Positions 27,034 through 33,853 of a stretch of DNA of 64,000 nucleotides are shown here, in pieces (the stretch's first letter is position 1; the number at the start of each line of letters is the position of its first letter). Source of the DNA: Flavobacterium sp. LC2016-13. Its GTDB lineage: Bacteria; Bacteroidota; Bacteroidia; Flavobacteriales; Flavobacteriaceae. The stretch is from positions 186,001 to 250,000 of the forward strand of contig NZ_WMDQ01000001.1 of the NCBI RefSeq assembly GCF_009707955.1, read 5' to 3'. Both the position numbers and the translations under genes were made by a program. Under the pieces are notes generated by a model. That model saw only the letters and a list, made by a program, of their open reading frames with translations, was not told where the DNA came from and searched no databases.

Positions 27034-29046
27034 ATGAAAAAAATTGATTTACACATACATACGGTCCCTTCTATTAGTGACACTACGTTTTTTTTTAGCT
27101 TAAACTCTCTTAAGGATTATGTTGAAAAATTAGAGATAGATTGCATTGCAATAACAAATCATAATCTTTTTGACAAACCCCAATTTGAACAAATTTCTCA
27201 AGAATTATCTATAAAAGTTTTTCCTGGAATTGAGATTGATTTAGAAAGTGGTCATATATTATTAATTTCTGAAAATGATGAATTAGAGGATTTCAACTCT
27301 AAATGCAAAAAAGTAACTGAACTAATCAAAACTAAAAATGATTGGATCACATATGAACAATTAATAGCTATTTTTCCATTGTTAGATAAATATCTATTGA
27401 TTCCACATTATGATAAAAAACCTAATATAAAAGAAGAAACTTTAAAAAAGTTAGGTGATAATATTTTTGCTGGTGAAGTAACTAGTTTGAGAAAATTCAA
27501 AGCTTGTATTAAAGAATCTGATAAATTAGTACCAGTGATATTTAGTGATTACAGGTTTACAGAAAATATGATTGTTTTTCCTACAAGACAAACATATGTC
27601 GATGCAGAAGAATCAACATTAAGAGCTATAAAAGGATGCTTGTTCGATAAATCAAAAGTTTTCTTGTCAAAAGAAGAAGGAAATGACTCTTTCCAAGCTA
27701 CTGATGACGGAGTAATGCTGTCTACGGGACTAAATGTAATTATTGGTGAAAGGTCTTCAGGAAAAACTTATACATTAAACAAAATTAGTCATAGTTATGA
27801 TAATATTAAATACTTAAAGCAATTTTCGTTACTTCAAAATGATGAAGAAAAGTTTAGAGAATTAGTAACGACAAGGCATAGTCTTGTATCTGAAAATTAT
27901 TTAAAAGAATTTAAAGATGTTGTATATGATGTAAATGAAATTGACATTAAAGCTAACAATAACAAAATAGAGAAATATATTGACTCCTTAAAAAAATATG
28001 CATCAGAAAATGATAAACTAGACTCATTTTCAAAATGCAAATTATATAATGAGACAAGTTTTGAAACTGATGACTTAGAAAACTTAAAAAAGTTAATTAA
28101 AGCAACAGAATTATTACTCGAAAACAAAGAATATAAAAGTATTATAAACAAACATATTACAGATCAACTCTTAAAATCATTAATTCTTGAATTAATTGAA
28201 ACTCATAACGAAACATATAGAGGAAATCTAAAAAAGAATTGGACTAATGACTTAATTGATAGAGTAAAAAATGATTTACGAATTCGCTCTTCAACTACTG
28301 CAATAGAAGATACTGATTTTGCTAAAATTCAAATGGATAAGATTAAAACAATTAAATTTATAGAGTTAGTAAGGAAGTTACAGCATGAAAAAGAGATTGA
28401 TAGCAAGGAAATTAGAGGTTTTAAAGTAGTTGCAAGAACAAAAAAATATACAGGTGCAAGTCAACTTAAAGCAAAAAGCAAAAGGCAGCTAGCCTTTACT
28501 GAGGCATTTAATAAATATAATGATCCTTACAAATTTCTAGTTGTTTTAAAAACTATTGGACTTGAAGAAACGGAATATTATAAATATTTTGCTGACATTG
28601 AATATAAAACTCTAAATAAATATGGATTTGAAGTTTCTGGCGGAGAACGCTCTGAGTTTAATCTTTTACATGAAATAAGCGATGCCTTAAAACATGATAT
28701 CCTTTTAATAGATGAACCTGAATCTTCCTTTGATAATATTTTTCTTAAGAATGAAGTCAATGAATTAATTAAAGAAATCTCTAGAGAAATACCCGTTATC
28801 GTAGTTACTCATAACAGTACAATTGGAGCTTCTATAAAGCCCGATTATTTATTATATACACAAAAAATAATTAAAGATGAAAATGTAGATTACAAGATTT
28901 ATTATGGTCATCCAACAAGCAAAACATTAAAAAATGTCAATGGAGAAGAAATTCAAAACTTAGATATTTTATTTAATTGTTTAGAAGCAGGACAAGAAGC
29001 ATATTACGAAAGAAAAAACAGAACATATGAAATACTTAAAGATTGA
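27034..29046 (+). CDS. PHP-phosphoesterase / ABC-type ATPase fusion (Ppl/TrlF-like), candidate defence protein
   Basis: 670 residues. The N-terminal PHP domain (1-220) keeps its metal ligands: H7 and H9 (DLHIHT), H43 (TNHN), E67 (GIEID), H125 (IPHYD) and D172 (SDYR). An SMC/ABC-like ATPase follows: Walker A GERSSGKT (238-245), a helical arm of about 290 residues, ABC signature SGGER (535-539), Walker B ILLIDEPES (556-564) and switch His in VTHN (592-594). PHP domains cleave phosphoesters, often in nucleic acids or nucleotides. The fusion resembles Ppl and TrlF-family proteins, of which Ppl was reported as a phage-defence gene. The downstream gene overlaps it by 20 bp. GC is visibly lower than in the core genes, suggesting transfer. 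Defence activity is inferred. Confidence 0.85.
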   Translation: MKKIDLHIHTVPSISDTTFFFSLNSLKDYVEKLEIDCIAITNHNLFDKPQFEQISQELSIKVFPGIEIDLESGHILLISENDELEDFNSKCKKVTELIKTKNDWITYEQLIAIFPLLDKYLLIPHYDKKPNIKEETLKKLGDNIFAGEVTSLRKFKACIKESDKLVPVIFSDYRFTENMIVFPTRQTYVDAEESTLRAIKGCLFDKSKVFLSKEEGNDSFQATDDGVMLSTGLNVIIGERSSGKTYTLNKISHSYDNIKYLKQFSLLQNDEEKFRELVTTRHSLVSENYLKEFKDVVYDVNEIDIKANNNKIEKYIDSLKKYASENDKLDSFSKCKLYNETSFETDDLENLKKLIKATELLLENKEYKSIINKHITDQLLKSLILELIETHNETYRGNLKKNWTNDLIDRVKNDLRIRSSTTAIEDTDFAKIQMDKIKTIKFIELVRKLQHEKEIDSKEIRGFKVVARTKKYTGASQLKAKSKRQLAFTEAFNKYNDPYKFLVVLKTIGLEETEYYKYFADIEYKTLNKYGFEVSGGERSEFNLLHEISDALKHDILLIDEPESSFDNIFLKNEVNELIKEISREIPVIVVTHNSTIGASIKPDYLLYTQKIIKDENVDYKIYYGHPTSKTLKNVNGEEIQNLDILFNCLEAGQEAYYERKNRTYEILKD

Positions 29047-29323
29047 AGAGAATAAAGGACATTTTATAAAGGACAAAAATCAACCAGAAGTTTGGAATGA
29101 TATTGACCAAATTGAAAAAGATGATTTATTAAAGCTTTTAGAATATGCTACCAACGAAAATTTTGAACTTGACGCATATGATGAGAATTTACTTGGAAAT
29201 AAGGCTCATCAAATAATCTATAAACATTTATCTGAAAAATTCACAAGTTTTCTTTTGAATAAAGACAGATTTAAAGATGAAGCAGAAAATGTGTATAAAG
29301 ATGCTATTGAGAAATATCAATAA
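29027..29323 (+). CDS. Small acidic helical protein overlapping the PHP-ATPase gene
   Basis: 98 residues, mostly helical and acidic, with many Glu, Asp and Lys (DIDQIEKDDLLKLLEYATNE). No signal peptide, membrane helix or known motif. Its ATG lies 20 bp before the stop of the PHP-ATPase gene, a strong sign of translational coupling and a functional link. It ends about 115 bp before a bidirectional terminator. I do not recognise the family. As a conserved overlap partner it could be a dedicated subunit or inhibitor of the ATPase, which is inference. Confidence 0.65.
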   Translation: MKYLKIEENKGHFIKDKNQPEVWNDIDQIEKDDLLKLLEYATNENFELDAYDENLLGNKAHQIIYKHLSEKFTSFLLNKDRFKDEAENVYKDAIEKYQ

Positions 29324-29384
29324 AATTATAACATTTTACCTCTTAATAAAGTGGATTTATAAATAGGTCGGGTAAATACCCCAT

Positions 29385-29413
29385 GCTTGCACAAGCGAGA
29401 CGCTCGCGCAAGC
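29385..29413. repeat. GC-rich imperfect hairpin after the cassette
   Basis: GCTTGCACAAGC runs into a complementary CGCTCGCGCAAGC, so 29385-29413 folds into an imperfect stem unlike its AT-rich surroundings. No T-run follows. Probably a dispersed intergenic palindrome rather than a terminator. Confidence 0.4.
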
Positions 29414-29439
29414 AATAAGGCAAATAGACAATTTTACAA

Positions 29440-29479
29440 ATCAAACAAAAAAGCCACTTCACAGTGGCTTTTTGTTTGA
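29440..29479. terminator. Bidirectional terminator between the cassette and the convergent small gene
   Basis: AGCCACT and AGTGGCT pair around TCAC, extended by flanking ATCAAACAAAAA and TTTTTGTTTGAT, giving an unusually long stem with A and T runs on either side. It serves the plus-strand cassette and the minus-strand gene at 29489. Confidence 0.88.
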
Positions 29480-29488
29480 TTTCAATTC

Positions 29489-29722
29489 TTATTCAACCTC
29501 CAAGTAAGGATTTAAAATTTCGGCTAATTGATTTAGCCAATAAAAACCATTTTCGAGATTGATCATTTCTAGTTTAAAGGTTTCGTTTTCTCTCATTACG
29601 CTTAGTGCTACTAAATAATTGAGTTGCCGAATGGTCTTTGCCATAATTTTAGGATCTACTGTTTTGTTGAAGAAATCAGTAAGCCTCAATTCGGCTTCTT
29701 TTGAAAGGGTGTTTGTACTCAT
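29489..29722 (-). CDS. Small conserved flavobacterial protein of unknown function
   Basis: 77 residues from the ATG at 29722 (MSTNTLSKEAELRLTDFFNK); an ATG at 29755 would add 11 residues that overlap the structured repeat, so I prefer the shorter form. All-helical composition (DPKIMAKTIRQLNYLVALSV; NGFYWLNQLAEILNPYLEVE), no signal or membrane helix, no known motif. The start codon lies in a 14-bp word repeated on the far side of the structured element at 29749-29825. It ends at the bidirectional terminator. Function not recognisable. Confidence 0.55.
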   Translation of the reverse strand: MSTNTLSKEAELRLTDFFNKTVDPKIMAKTIRQLNYLVALSVMRENETFKLEMINLENGFYWLNQLAEILNPYLEVE

Positions 29723-29856
29723 AATCTTAACTTTAGGGAAATATAAAACCCGCATAGCTAAGGTGTCCTACGCTGTTAAGAGAGCGTTACGGTTGTTTCC
29801 AATACCGCCACCATACCACACGGGCAAAAATTTTTTCTGAGTTCATAATCTTAACT
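29719..29856. repeat. Structured element between 14-bp direct repeats
   Basis: TCATAATCTTAACT occurs at 29719-29732 and 29843-29856. Between them, 29749-29825 can fold into a branched structure. CCCG (29749-29752) pairs with CGGG (29821-29824) as the closing stem. One inner hairpin is ACGCT (29770-29774) with AGCGT (29783-29787). A second is CGGT (29790-29793) with ACCG (29804-29807). Composition is much more GC-rich than its neighbours. It may be a structured RNA in the leader of the minus-strand gene or a repeat element inserted at the duplicated word. Confidence 0.5.
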
Positions 29857-30105
29857 GTTAGGACTCCAAAGATATTAAAAAACCCGCGTAATCACTATGG
29901 GTTTGATGATCAATCAAAAAAACAATGGCAATTAATTCTTACACTTTTATTTTATCATTCTATGTACTTAAACCTCAACAATAAAAACCCATAAAATGCC
30001 CTACAGACCTCCTATTCTAAAAAATAATCAACTTTAAAATAATTTTCTTACATAAATAATTATCTTCGCAGAGCCATAAAACGTTAACCCCCAAATTTAA
30101 ACCGA
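29857..30105. other. Intergenic region before the CxxCxGxG protein gene
   Basis: 249 bp which, together with the structured element, makes a gene-free stretch of over 350 bp. It contains AAACCC (29879-29884) and GGGTTT (29898-29903), which can pair as a weak hairpin. A -7-like TATCTTCG lies about 45 bp before the ATG at 30106. Nothing else recognisable. Confidence 0.4.
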
Positions 30106-30570
30106 ATGACCATTTTTAATTTCCTACTTAAAAAATCAAATTTAGAATGCCCCAGATGTCTAGGGAAAGGATTTGTTGATGCAGAAGATATAAAACGCTT
30201 AAACAAACAACTAAAATGGGCGCCCGGCCCATGTGCTTATTGTAATGCTTCGGGAAAAGTTACCGAAGAATTGCTTTCAAAATTACCCGTAGATACCACT
30301 TATCTCACAATAGATTTGCCGGAATCTGAAATAGAAAAAATAAAAAATGGTGATCAGGAAGCTATAGAAAAAGGGAAATTACAAGAACTTTTTATAGACA
30401 ATCTTATAAAATATGTTGAATATCATTATCTGCACGAAGATATGGATGCGCAAAGTATTGCCGATTTATACCTCAATACCGAAGATGACAAAGCGTTGTT
30501 TTCAGTAGAAAAAGAAAACCTTATATTATATATTCACAAAATAATTGAATTGAAAAGGTCTGAGGGTTAA
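30106..30570 (+). CDS. Protein with N-terminal DnaJ-like CxxCxGxG zinc motif, unknown function
   Basis: 154 residues. The N-terminal 55 residues contain two knuckles, CPRCLGKGF (Cys15, Cys18) and CAYCNASGK, matching the CxxCxGxG repeats of DnaJ cysteine-rich domains and suggesting one bound zinc ion. The remaining 100 residues are helical and acidic (DLPESEIEKIKNGDQEAI, KENLILYIHKIIELKR). No signal peptide. Neighbours give no functional hint. Family not recognised beyond the zinc motif; a role in protein or RNA handling is only a guess. Confidence 0.65.
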   Translation: MTIFNFLLKKSNLECPRCLGKGFVDAEDIKRLNKQLKWAPGPCAYCNASGKVTEELLSKLPVDTTYLTIDLPESEIEKIKNGDQEAIEKGKLQELFIDNLIKYVEYHYLHEDMDAQSIADLYLNTEDDKALFSVEKENLILYIHKIIELKRSEG

Positions 30571-30806
30571 GAAGGTTCAAAGACGCAAAGGTTCAGAGGG
30601 ACATAGGTTTGCTTATCTTTGTCTTCCTGAGCGAAGTCGAAGGACATGCACGGAAATCCGCAAACTAATTACCTAATCTTTTACGAGCAGCAAAAGTGTC
30701 CTTCGACTTCGCTCAGGAGGACAATACCAGACGTCGTCGTCTTTAAAACCTTTGAGCCTTTGCACCTTTGTTCCTCTGAACCTTCAAAAAGAACCTTTTG
30801 AACCTT
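30571..30806. repeat. Nested inverted repeats: TTCAAAGG-type outer arms around a CTGAGCGAAGTCGAAG palindrome
   Basis: The outer left arm (about 30571-30605, GAAGGTTCAAAGACGCAAAG and on) is complementary to the outer right arm (about 30747-30788, ending CTCTGAACCTTC). Inside, CCTGAGCGAAGTCGAAGGAC at 30626-30645 pairs perfectly with 30698-30717. The inner motif recurs at 58230-58279. A third copy of the outer word lies at 31008-31047 in the opposite orientation to the right arm. These are dispersed intergenic repeats; no gene is inside. Confidence 0.7.
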
Positions 30807-30825
30807 CAAAAAAAATCAAAAACAG

Positions 30826-30868
30826 GTATAAATACGCATTGCCAGAATTATAATTTGTGGTAAAATTG
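30826..30868 (+). promoter_or_regulatory. Promoter with GTATAAATAC box, copy 3
   Basis: GTATAAATAC at 30826-30835, TTG at 30839-30841 (same 13-bp offset as in copies 1 and 2) and TAAAATTG at 30861-30868. The spacing between TTG and the -7 element is 19 bp. It points at a short terminator-ended unit without a protein gene. Confidence 0.6.
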
Positions 30869-30872
30869 CTCT

Positions 30873-30990
30873 TGAATAATTTTTGTCAAAAAATTATAAT
30901 TTCCTGGGAAGGAGATTATTTAAAGATGTTATTTTTTTTGGAGCAATAAAGTGAGATTTCAAACCTTGGGGGCTTTGAAATCTCATTTTT
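30873..30990 (+). ncRNA. Candidate small RNA ending in a strong terminator
   Basis: About 115 nt from the expected start of promoter copy 3 to the end of the terminator T-run. The only open frame is seven codons at 30926-30949, preceded by GGGAAGGAG, so a tiny leader peptide is possible but unlikely as the main product. The unit lies between oppositely oriented copies of the TTCAAAGG repeat (30747-30788 and 31008-31047). Ends are inferred, not measured. Confidence 0.45.
30952..30990 (+). terminator. Rho-independent terminator of the candidate small RNA
   Basis: TGAGATTTCAAA (30952-30963) and TTTGAAATCTCA (30974-30985) form a perfect 12-bp stem with a 10-nt loop and five T. It also faces the convergent repressor gene at 31091. 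Confidence 0.85.
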
Positions 30991-31090
30991 AGTTTAGAGC
31001 TTTTTTTTGAAGGTTCAGAGGAACAAAGTTGCAAAGGCTCAGAGGTTTTGTATGTACAAAATCTAATCCCGAGGCTTCGGGGCTAAAATC

Positions 31091-31783
31091 CTAAAACTGC
31101 GTATTAATCCTTACTGAGGCTTTAACCAATGCAAGTGTTTTTATACTGCTTATAGGATATTCTATTGTTTGATGTTCCGGATTTTGAGACACGAATTGCA
31201 CATAAGACTCTCGTTCTGATTGTTTTAAAAATCGGATAAAGAAAAATTCATTATCATCGTTATTTACATAAATCAGGTACATTTCGCCCCAAATTATATT
31301 GTTCTCCAGATTGTTGATTTTCTTGTAAACTACAATATCTCCGCCTTTTAAGAGAGGATACATGCTATCGCCTGTAACATACAACGCGCCATCACATTTT
31401 GTTATTTTAGGTATTCTGATATAATTAACCGGCATCTGCTCCAGATTGTCTCCAAACAAATCTATAATTTCGGCAGTTGTTTTAACATCATAAACCGGAA
31501 TATCAAGTTTTTGAATTTTCTCTAATTTTTCGTAAAGCTCAGAGTTTTCGCTCAATACATCAAAATTGAGCATATTTCCTGTGCCTTTTAAAAGCCAGTC
31601 GAGATTTACGTCAGGATACTTACTTAAGATATTTTCTAATTTATCAACTCCAATTGTTTTATCATGTTTTAGCTGACTGGCAAAAGAACCATTTGACATG
31701 CCAACTTCTCTTTCGAAGGCACTAACTTTAATGCCTTTGAAATCTAGATATTGTTTAATCCTTTTTAAAGTGTTTTCAGTCAT
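31091..31783 (-). CDS. CI-like repressor: helix-turn-helix plus S24 (LexA-type) domain, apparently cleavage-defective
   Basis: 230 residues. The N-terminal phage-type helix-turn-helix (1-65) contains KVSAFEREVGMSNGSFASQL. The C-terminal S24 domain starts around 95 and has the nucleophile Ser140 in GDSMYP. The general-base Lys, expected in a VKRL-like motif, is replaced by Arg184 in FFIRFLKQ, so RecA-stimulated self-cleavage may be lost. Divergent from a small Cro-like gene over 93 bp that contain three operator repeats, a CI/Cro layout. No other phage gene is nearby, so it is probably a domesticated remnant or a controller of a local mobile unit. Confidence 0.85.
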   Translation of the reverse strand: MTENTLKRIKQYLDFKGIKVSAFEREVGMSNGSFASQLKHDKTIGVDKLENILSKYPDVNLDWLLKGTGNMLNFDVLSENSELYEKLEKIQKLDIPVYDVKTTAEIIDLFGDNLEQMPVNYIRIPKITKCDGALYVTGDSMYPLLKGGDIVVYKKINNLENNIIWGEMYLIYVNNDDNEFFFIRFLKQSERESYVQFVSQNPEHQTIEYPISSIKTLALVKASVRINTQF

Positions 31784-31805
31784 AAAAACTTATTTTTTTA
31801 GATAA

Positions 31806-31860
31806 TGTCTTACTATTAATTTTGCTTCTAAGAAATATCTTACTATATTTGTCTTACTTT
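31806..31860. promoter_or_regulatory. Three operator repeats and the promoter of the Cro-like gene
   Basis: TGTCTTACTATT (31806-31817), TATCTTACTATA (31836-31847) and TGTCTTACTTT (31850-31860) are near-identical direct repeats. TTG at 31822-31824 and TATATTTG at 31844-31851 (19 bp apart) form a full Bacteroidota promoter for the plus-strand gene. Repeats two and three cover its -7 element, so a bound repressor would block it. Confidence 0.7.
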
Positions 31861-31876
31861 TAATACAAACGAAGCG

Positions 31877-32104
31877 ATGGACAAAAATATAAAATCTAAA
31901 CCAAGTTATAATCAAGATGTGCTAAAGATTATAAAAGAAAGACATGGATATTCGTATGATTATATCAGAAAGTCTATTCGGGGCGATCGTGTTGGTATTA
32001 TTTGCGACATTATTAAGTCAGAATATAACAGGCTTAATAATGAATATAAAAAGTTACTCGAAAATCAGACTAATAGATTGAAGAACGAAAAAAACAAACC
32101 GTAA
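31877..32104 (+). CDS. Small Cro-like DNA-binding protein
   Basis: 75 residues. The N-terminal 45 residues read as a short helix-turn-helix (NQDVLKIIKERHGYSYDYIR followed by KSIRGDRVG), and the C-terminus is a basic coiled coil (YNRLNNEYKKLLENQTNR). Small size, basic charge and position opposite a CI/S24 repressor make it the Cro partner. Its promoter is embedded in the operator repeats. No antirepressor, integrase or other phage gene follows. Confidence 0.7.
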   Translation: MDKNIKSKPSYNQDVLKIIKERHGYSYDYIRKSIRGDRVGIICDIIKSEYNRLNNEYKKLLENQTNRLKNEKNKP

Positions 32105-32317
32105 CACTAACACAATCAGGTTCTAAGATACAAAAATTAAGATTACCAAAGAAGCGGCCCTGCTCTATCTAAAAGCGTTTGCAAAAACAATAAAGAAGAA
32201 TCCTAACTATCTTTATAAGCTTATGAAACGGGCCAAAAAAATCTATTCTTGCAATAGATTCAATTTTAGAAGATGCACTTGATCATGCATCTCTTTATTC
32301 CTTTAGGAAAGGCAAGG
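32105..32317 (+). other. Region after the Cro-like gene, possible gene remnant
   Basis: 213 bp without a complete gene. A frame from about 32136 to 32278 reads KITKEAALLYLKAFAKTIKK and goes on with basic residues to a stop, but it has no ATG near its start and follows a stop codon. It may be a decayed regulator or a gene starting at a rare codon. A terminator follows at 32318. Confidence 0.35.
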
Positions 32318-32350
32318 CCGTAAAGAAACATCTTTACGGTTTTTGTTTTT
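32318..32350 (+). terminator. Rho-independent terminator of the Cro-like transcription unit
   Basis: CCGTAAAGA (32318-32326) and TCTTTACGG (32331-32339) pair perfectly around AACA, followed by a T-rich tail to 32350. Confidence 0.88.
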
Positions 32351-32401
32351 ACGATCAGTTTTACGAATTAAGTTTTGTAAAAGACTGGTTTTTAATAAGA
32401 T

Positions 32402-33010
32402 TTAAGCAATATGTTCTAGCCCGCCCGGAAATGGCCTGTAGGCATAATAATGTAATACTTCTTCAATTGCTATTTTTAGTGCTTCATTAACGGGAAGTAA
32501 AGTAATTCCTAATCTAAGATCAATTTGCGCTAATTGCATATAATAATCGGAAAAGATAGGTACGTATGTTTCTTTGTTTATAAATTCTTCGGCTTTATTA
32601 AAATTTTCGAGCTGTTCTTCTTTAATGATTTTGCAGGTAACCAATCGTAGTTTTCCAAATTTGTCTGTATTCGCTCCGTAACCAAAAAGACGACATATTA
32701 AGCCGCGATAACGGTAGTTACTACAGCTTCCTTTATGGTATTCTAAAACAGAAAGTGAACGGTATAAAAAGCAATTTTTAGTTTTGAAGTTGCTTAACGA
32801 CGCTAAGGTTTCTTCGGCTTTTCCATTCAAAAATAAATGAAATGCCCAAGGCAAAAATTCTAAAGGCGAAGCATCAATATTGGGTGTCGAACAGCATTTA
32901 CCACAACCGGCATTACAGGATAAATGAGTTTCAGATTGAAAAGCTTTAATTTCAATTTCGAGACGATCAAACAATGCTTCAACCTGCCGAACTTTATGTT
33001 CTATTGCCAT
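32402..33010 (-). CDS. YkgJ family cysteine-cluster protein
   Basis: 202 residues. The diagnostic Cys cluster is CNAGCGKCC near residue 32, followed later by CSNYRYRGLICRLFGYG and a further Cys (VTCKII). The YkgJ family is thought to bind zinc or an iron-sulfur cluster; function is not established. The gene ends with a Pro/Gly-rich tail (YRPFPGGLEHIA). Monocistronic, with a DoxX-like gene 131 bp upstream on the same strand. No functional link to neighbours visible. Confidence 0.88.
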   Translation of the reverse strand: MAIEHKVRQVEALFDRLEIEIKAFQSETHLSCNAGCGKCCSTPNIDASPLEFLPWAFHLFLNGKAEETLASLSNFKTKNCFLYRSLSVLEYHKGSCSNYRYRGLICRLFGYGANTDKFGKLRLVTCKIIKEEQLENFNKAEEFINKETYVPIFSDYYMQLAQIDLRLGITLLPVNEALKIAIEEVLHYYAYRPFPGGLEHIA

Positions 33011-33141
33011 TCTTTTTTCTGTAAGGTAGGCTAATAGAAATGGCTCATGCCAGAATTGTATTTTTATTGTGAATCGTTTATGTTATAAAATTAATTTTCA
33101 AATTTTAAATCCCATATTTCAACGCTGCAAAAGAGAAAAAC

Positions 33142-33576
33142 TTAGAGCCTTTGTGACTCAGAACTTTTGAATTTAAAAAAAGTAATTGCGCCGGTAGACC
33201 ACAGAGCCAGAAAAATTAAAACGGGTTGAAAAAATAATCGAATCAAACGAGATAAATCTGTGTCGAGTCCAAAAGCTGAAGTTCCGTTTAAATATTGGGC
33301 GATATTTCCGGGAAAAATCAATACATAAAATACAGCCAGCGCGATTCCCACTTGAATTTTATGACGTGTTAAAAATAACATACTAAGTCCTAATGTTATC
33401 TCTACAATTCCTGAAAGTATAACAACAAGATCTTTATCTAATGGAATCCAATTAGGAACTTGTGCCTGAAAATCGGCTCTCTGAAAAGTAAAATGACCAA
33501 TTGCTGCTGTAATCATAAAAATTCCCAACAATATTCTAAAGAAATTTTGAGTGTTTGTAGTTTCAATATTTTCCAT
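33142..33576 (-). CDS. DoxX-like membrane protein
   Basis: 144 residues with four membrane helices (about 12-32, 48-66, 72-90, 110-130). The first helix reads FFRILLGIFMITAAIGHFTF, and GIVEITLGLSMLFL in helix two is the DoxX-like signature. A polar N-terminus (MENIETTNTQN) precedes helix one. It is the second DoxX-type protein in the window but is not obviously a duplicate of the gene at 16418. No linked regulator. Function unknown. Confidence 0.8.
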   Translation of the reverse strand: MENIETTNTQNFFRILLGIFMITAAIGHFTFQRADFQAQVPNWIPLDKDLVVILSGIVEITLGLSMLFLTRHKIQVGIALAVFYVLIFPGNIAQYLNGTSAFGLDTDLSRLIRLFFQPVLIFLALWSTGAITFFKFKSSESQRL

Positions 33577-33853
33577 ATCAAGTATAATTTGCTTAAAATT
33601 ATTTTAGTTTATATGTTTAAAAAGAGCATCTTACTAAAAATAGTCCTTTCTCAAATTTACAACAATAAGCCGTAAATTATTTGTAAATTTTTATAGAATC
33701 GTTGTGTAATATCCATATCAGTATTCTTTTTGTAATTCTAAACCTTTGAATGCTTAAACTTTTGAACCTCTAAAAAAAATGTATCTTTGAGCCTTTGCAA
33801 CTTATTTGCATTTATTTGCCTGTAATACCACAAAATTAAAGCCCAAAATCGAT

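Noticed and set aside
29789..29848. 19-codon minus-strand frame across the structured element
   Set aside because: It has an ATG but is short, basic and Trp-rich, and is better explained as translation of a folded repeat; kept only as part of the repeat finding.
30926..30949. Seven-codon frame behind a GGGAAGGAG in the candidate small RNA
   Set aside because: Too short to support as a gene; Bacteroidota initiation does not rely on strong Shine-Dalgarno motifs.
30571..31050. CRISPR array
   Set aside because: The repeats here are inverted, irregularly spaced and different in type; no set of equally spaced direct repeats or cas gene exists in the window.
32136..32278. Small basic protein frame after the Cro-like gene
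   Set aside because: No ATG, GTG or TTG at a sensible position after the in-frame stop; listed only as a possible remnant.
31091..32350. Prophage
   Set aside because: Only a CI/Cro-like pair is present; no integrase, attachment-site repeats, structural or lysis genes were found nearby.
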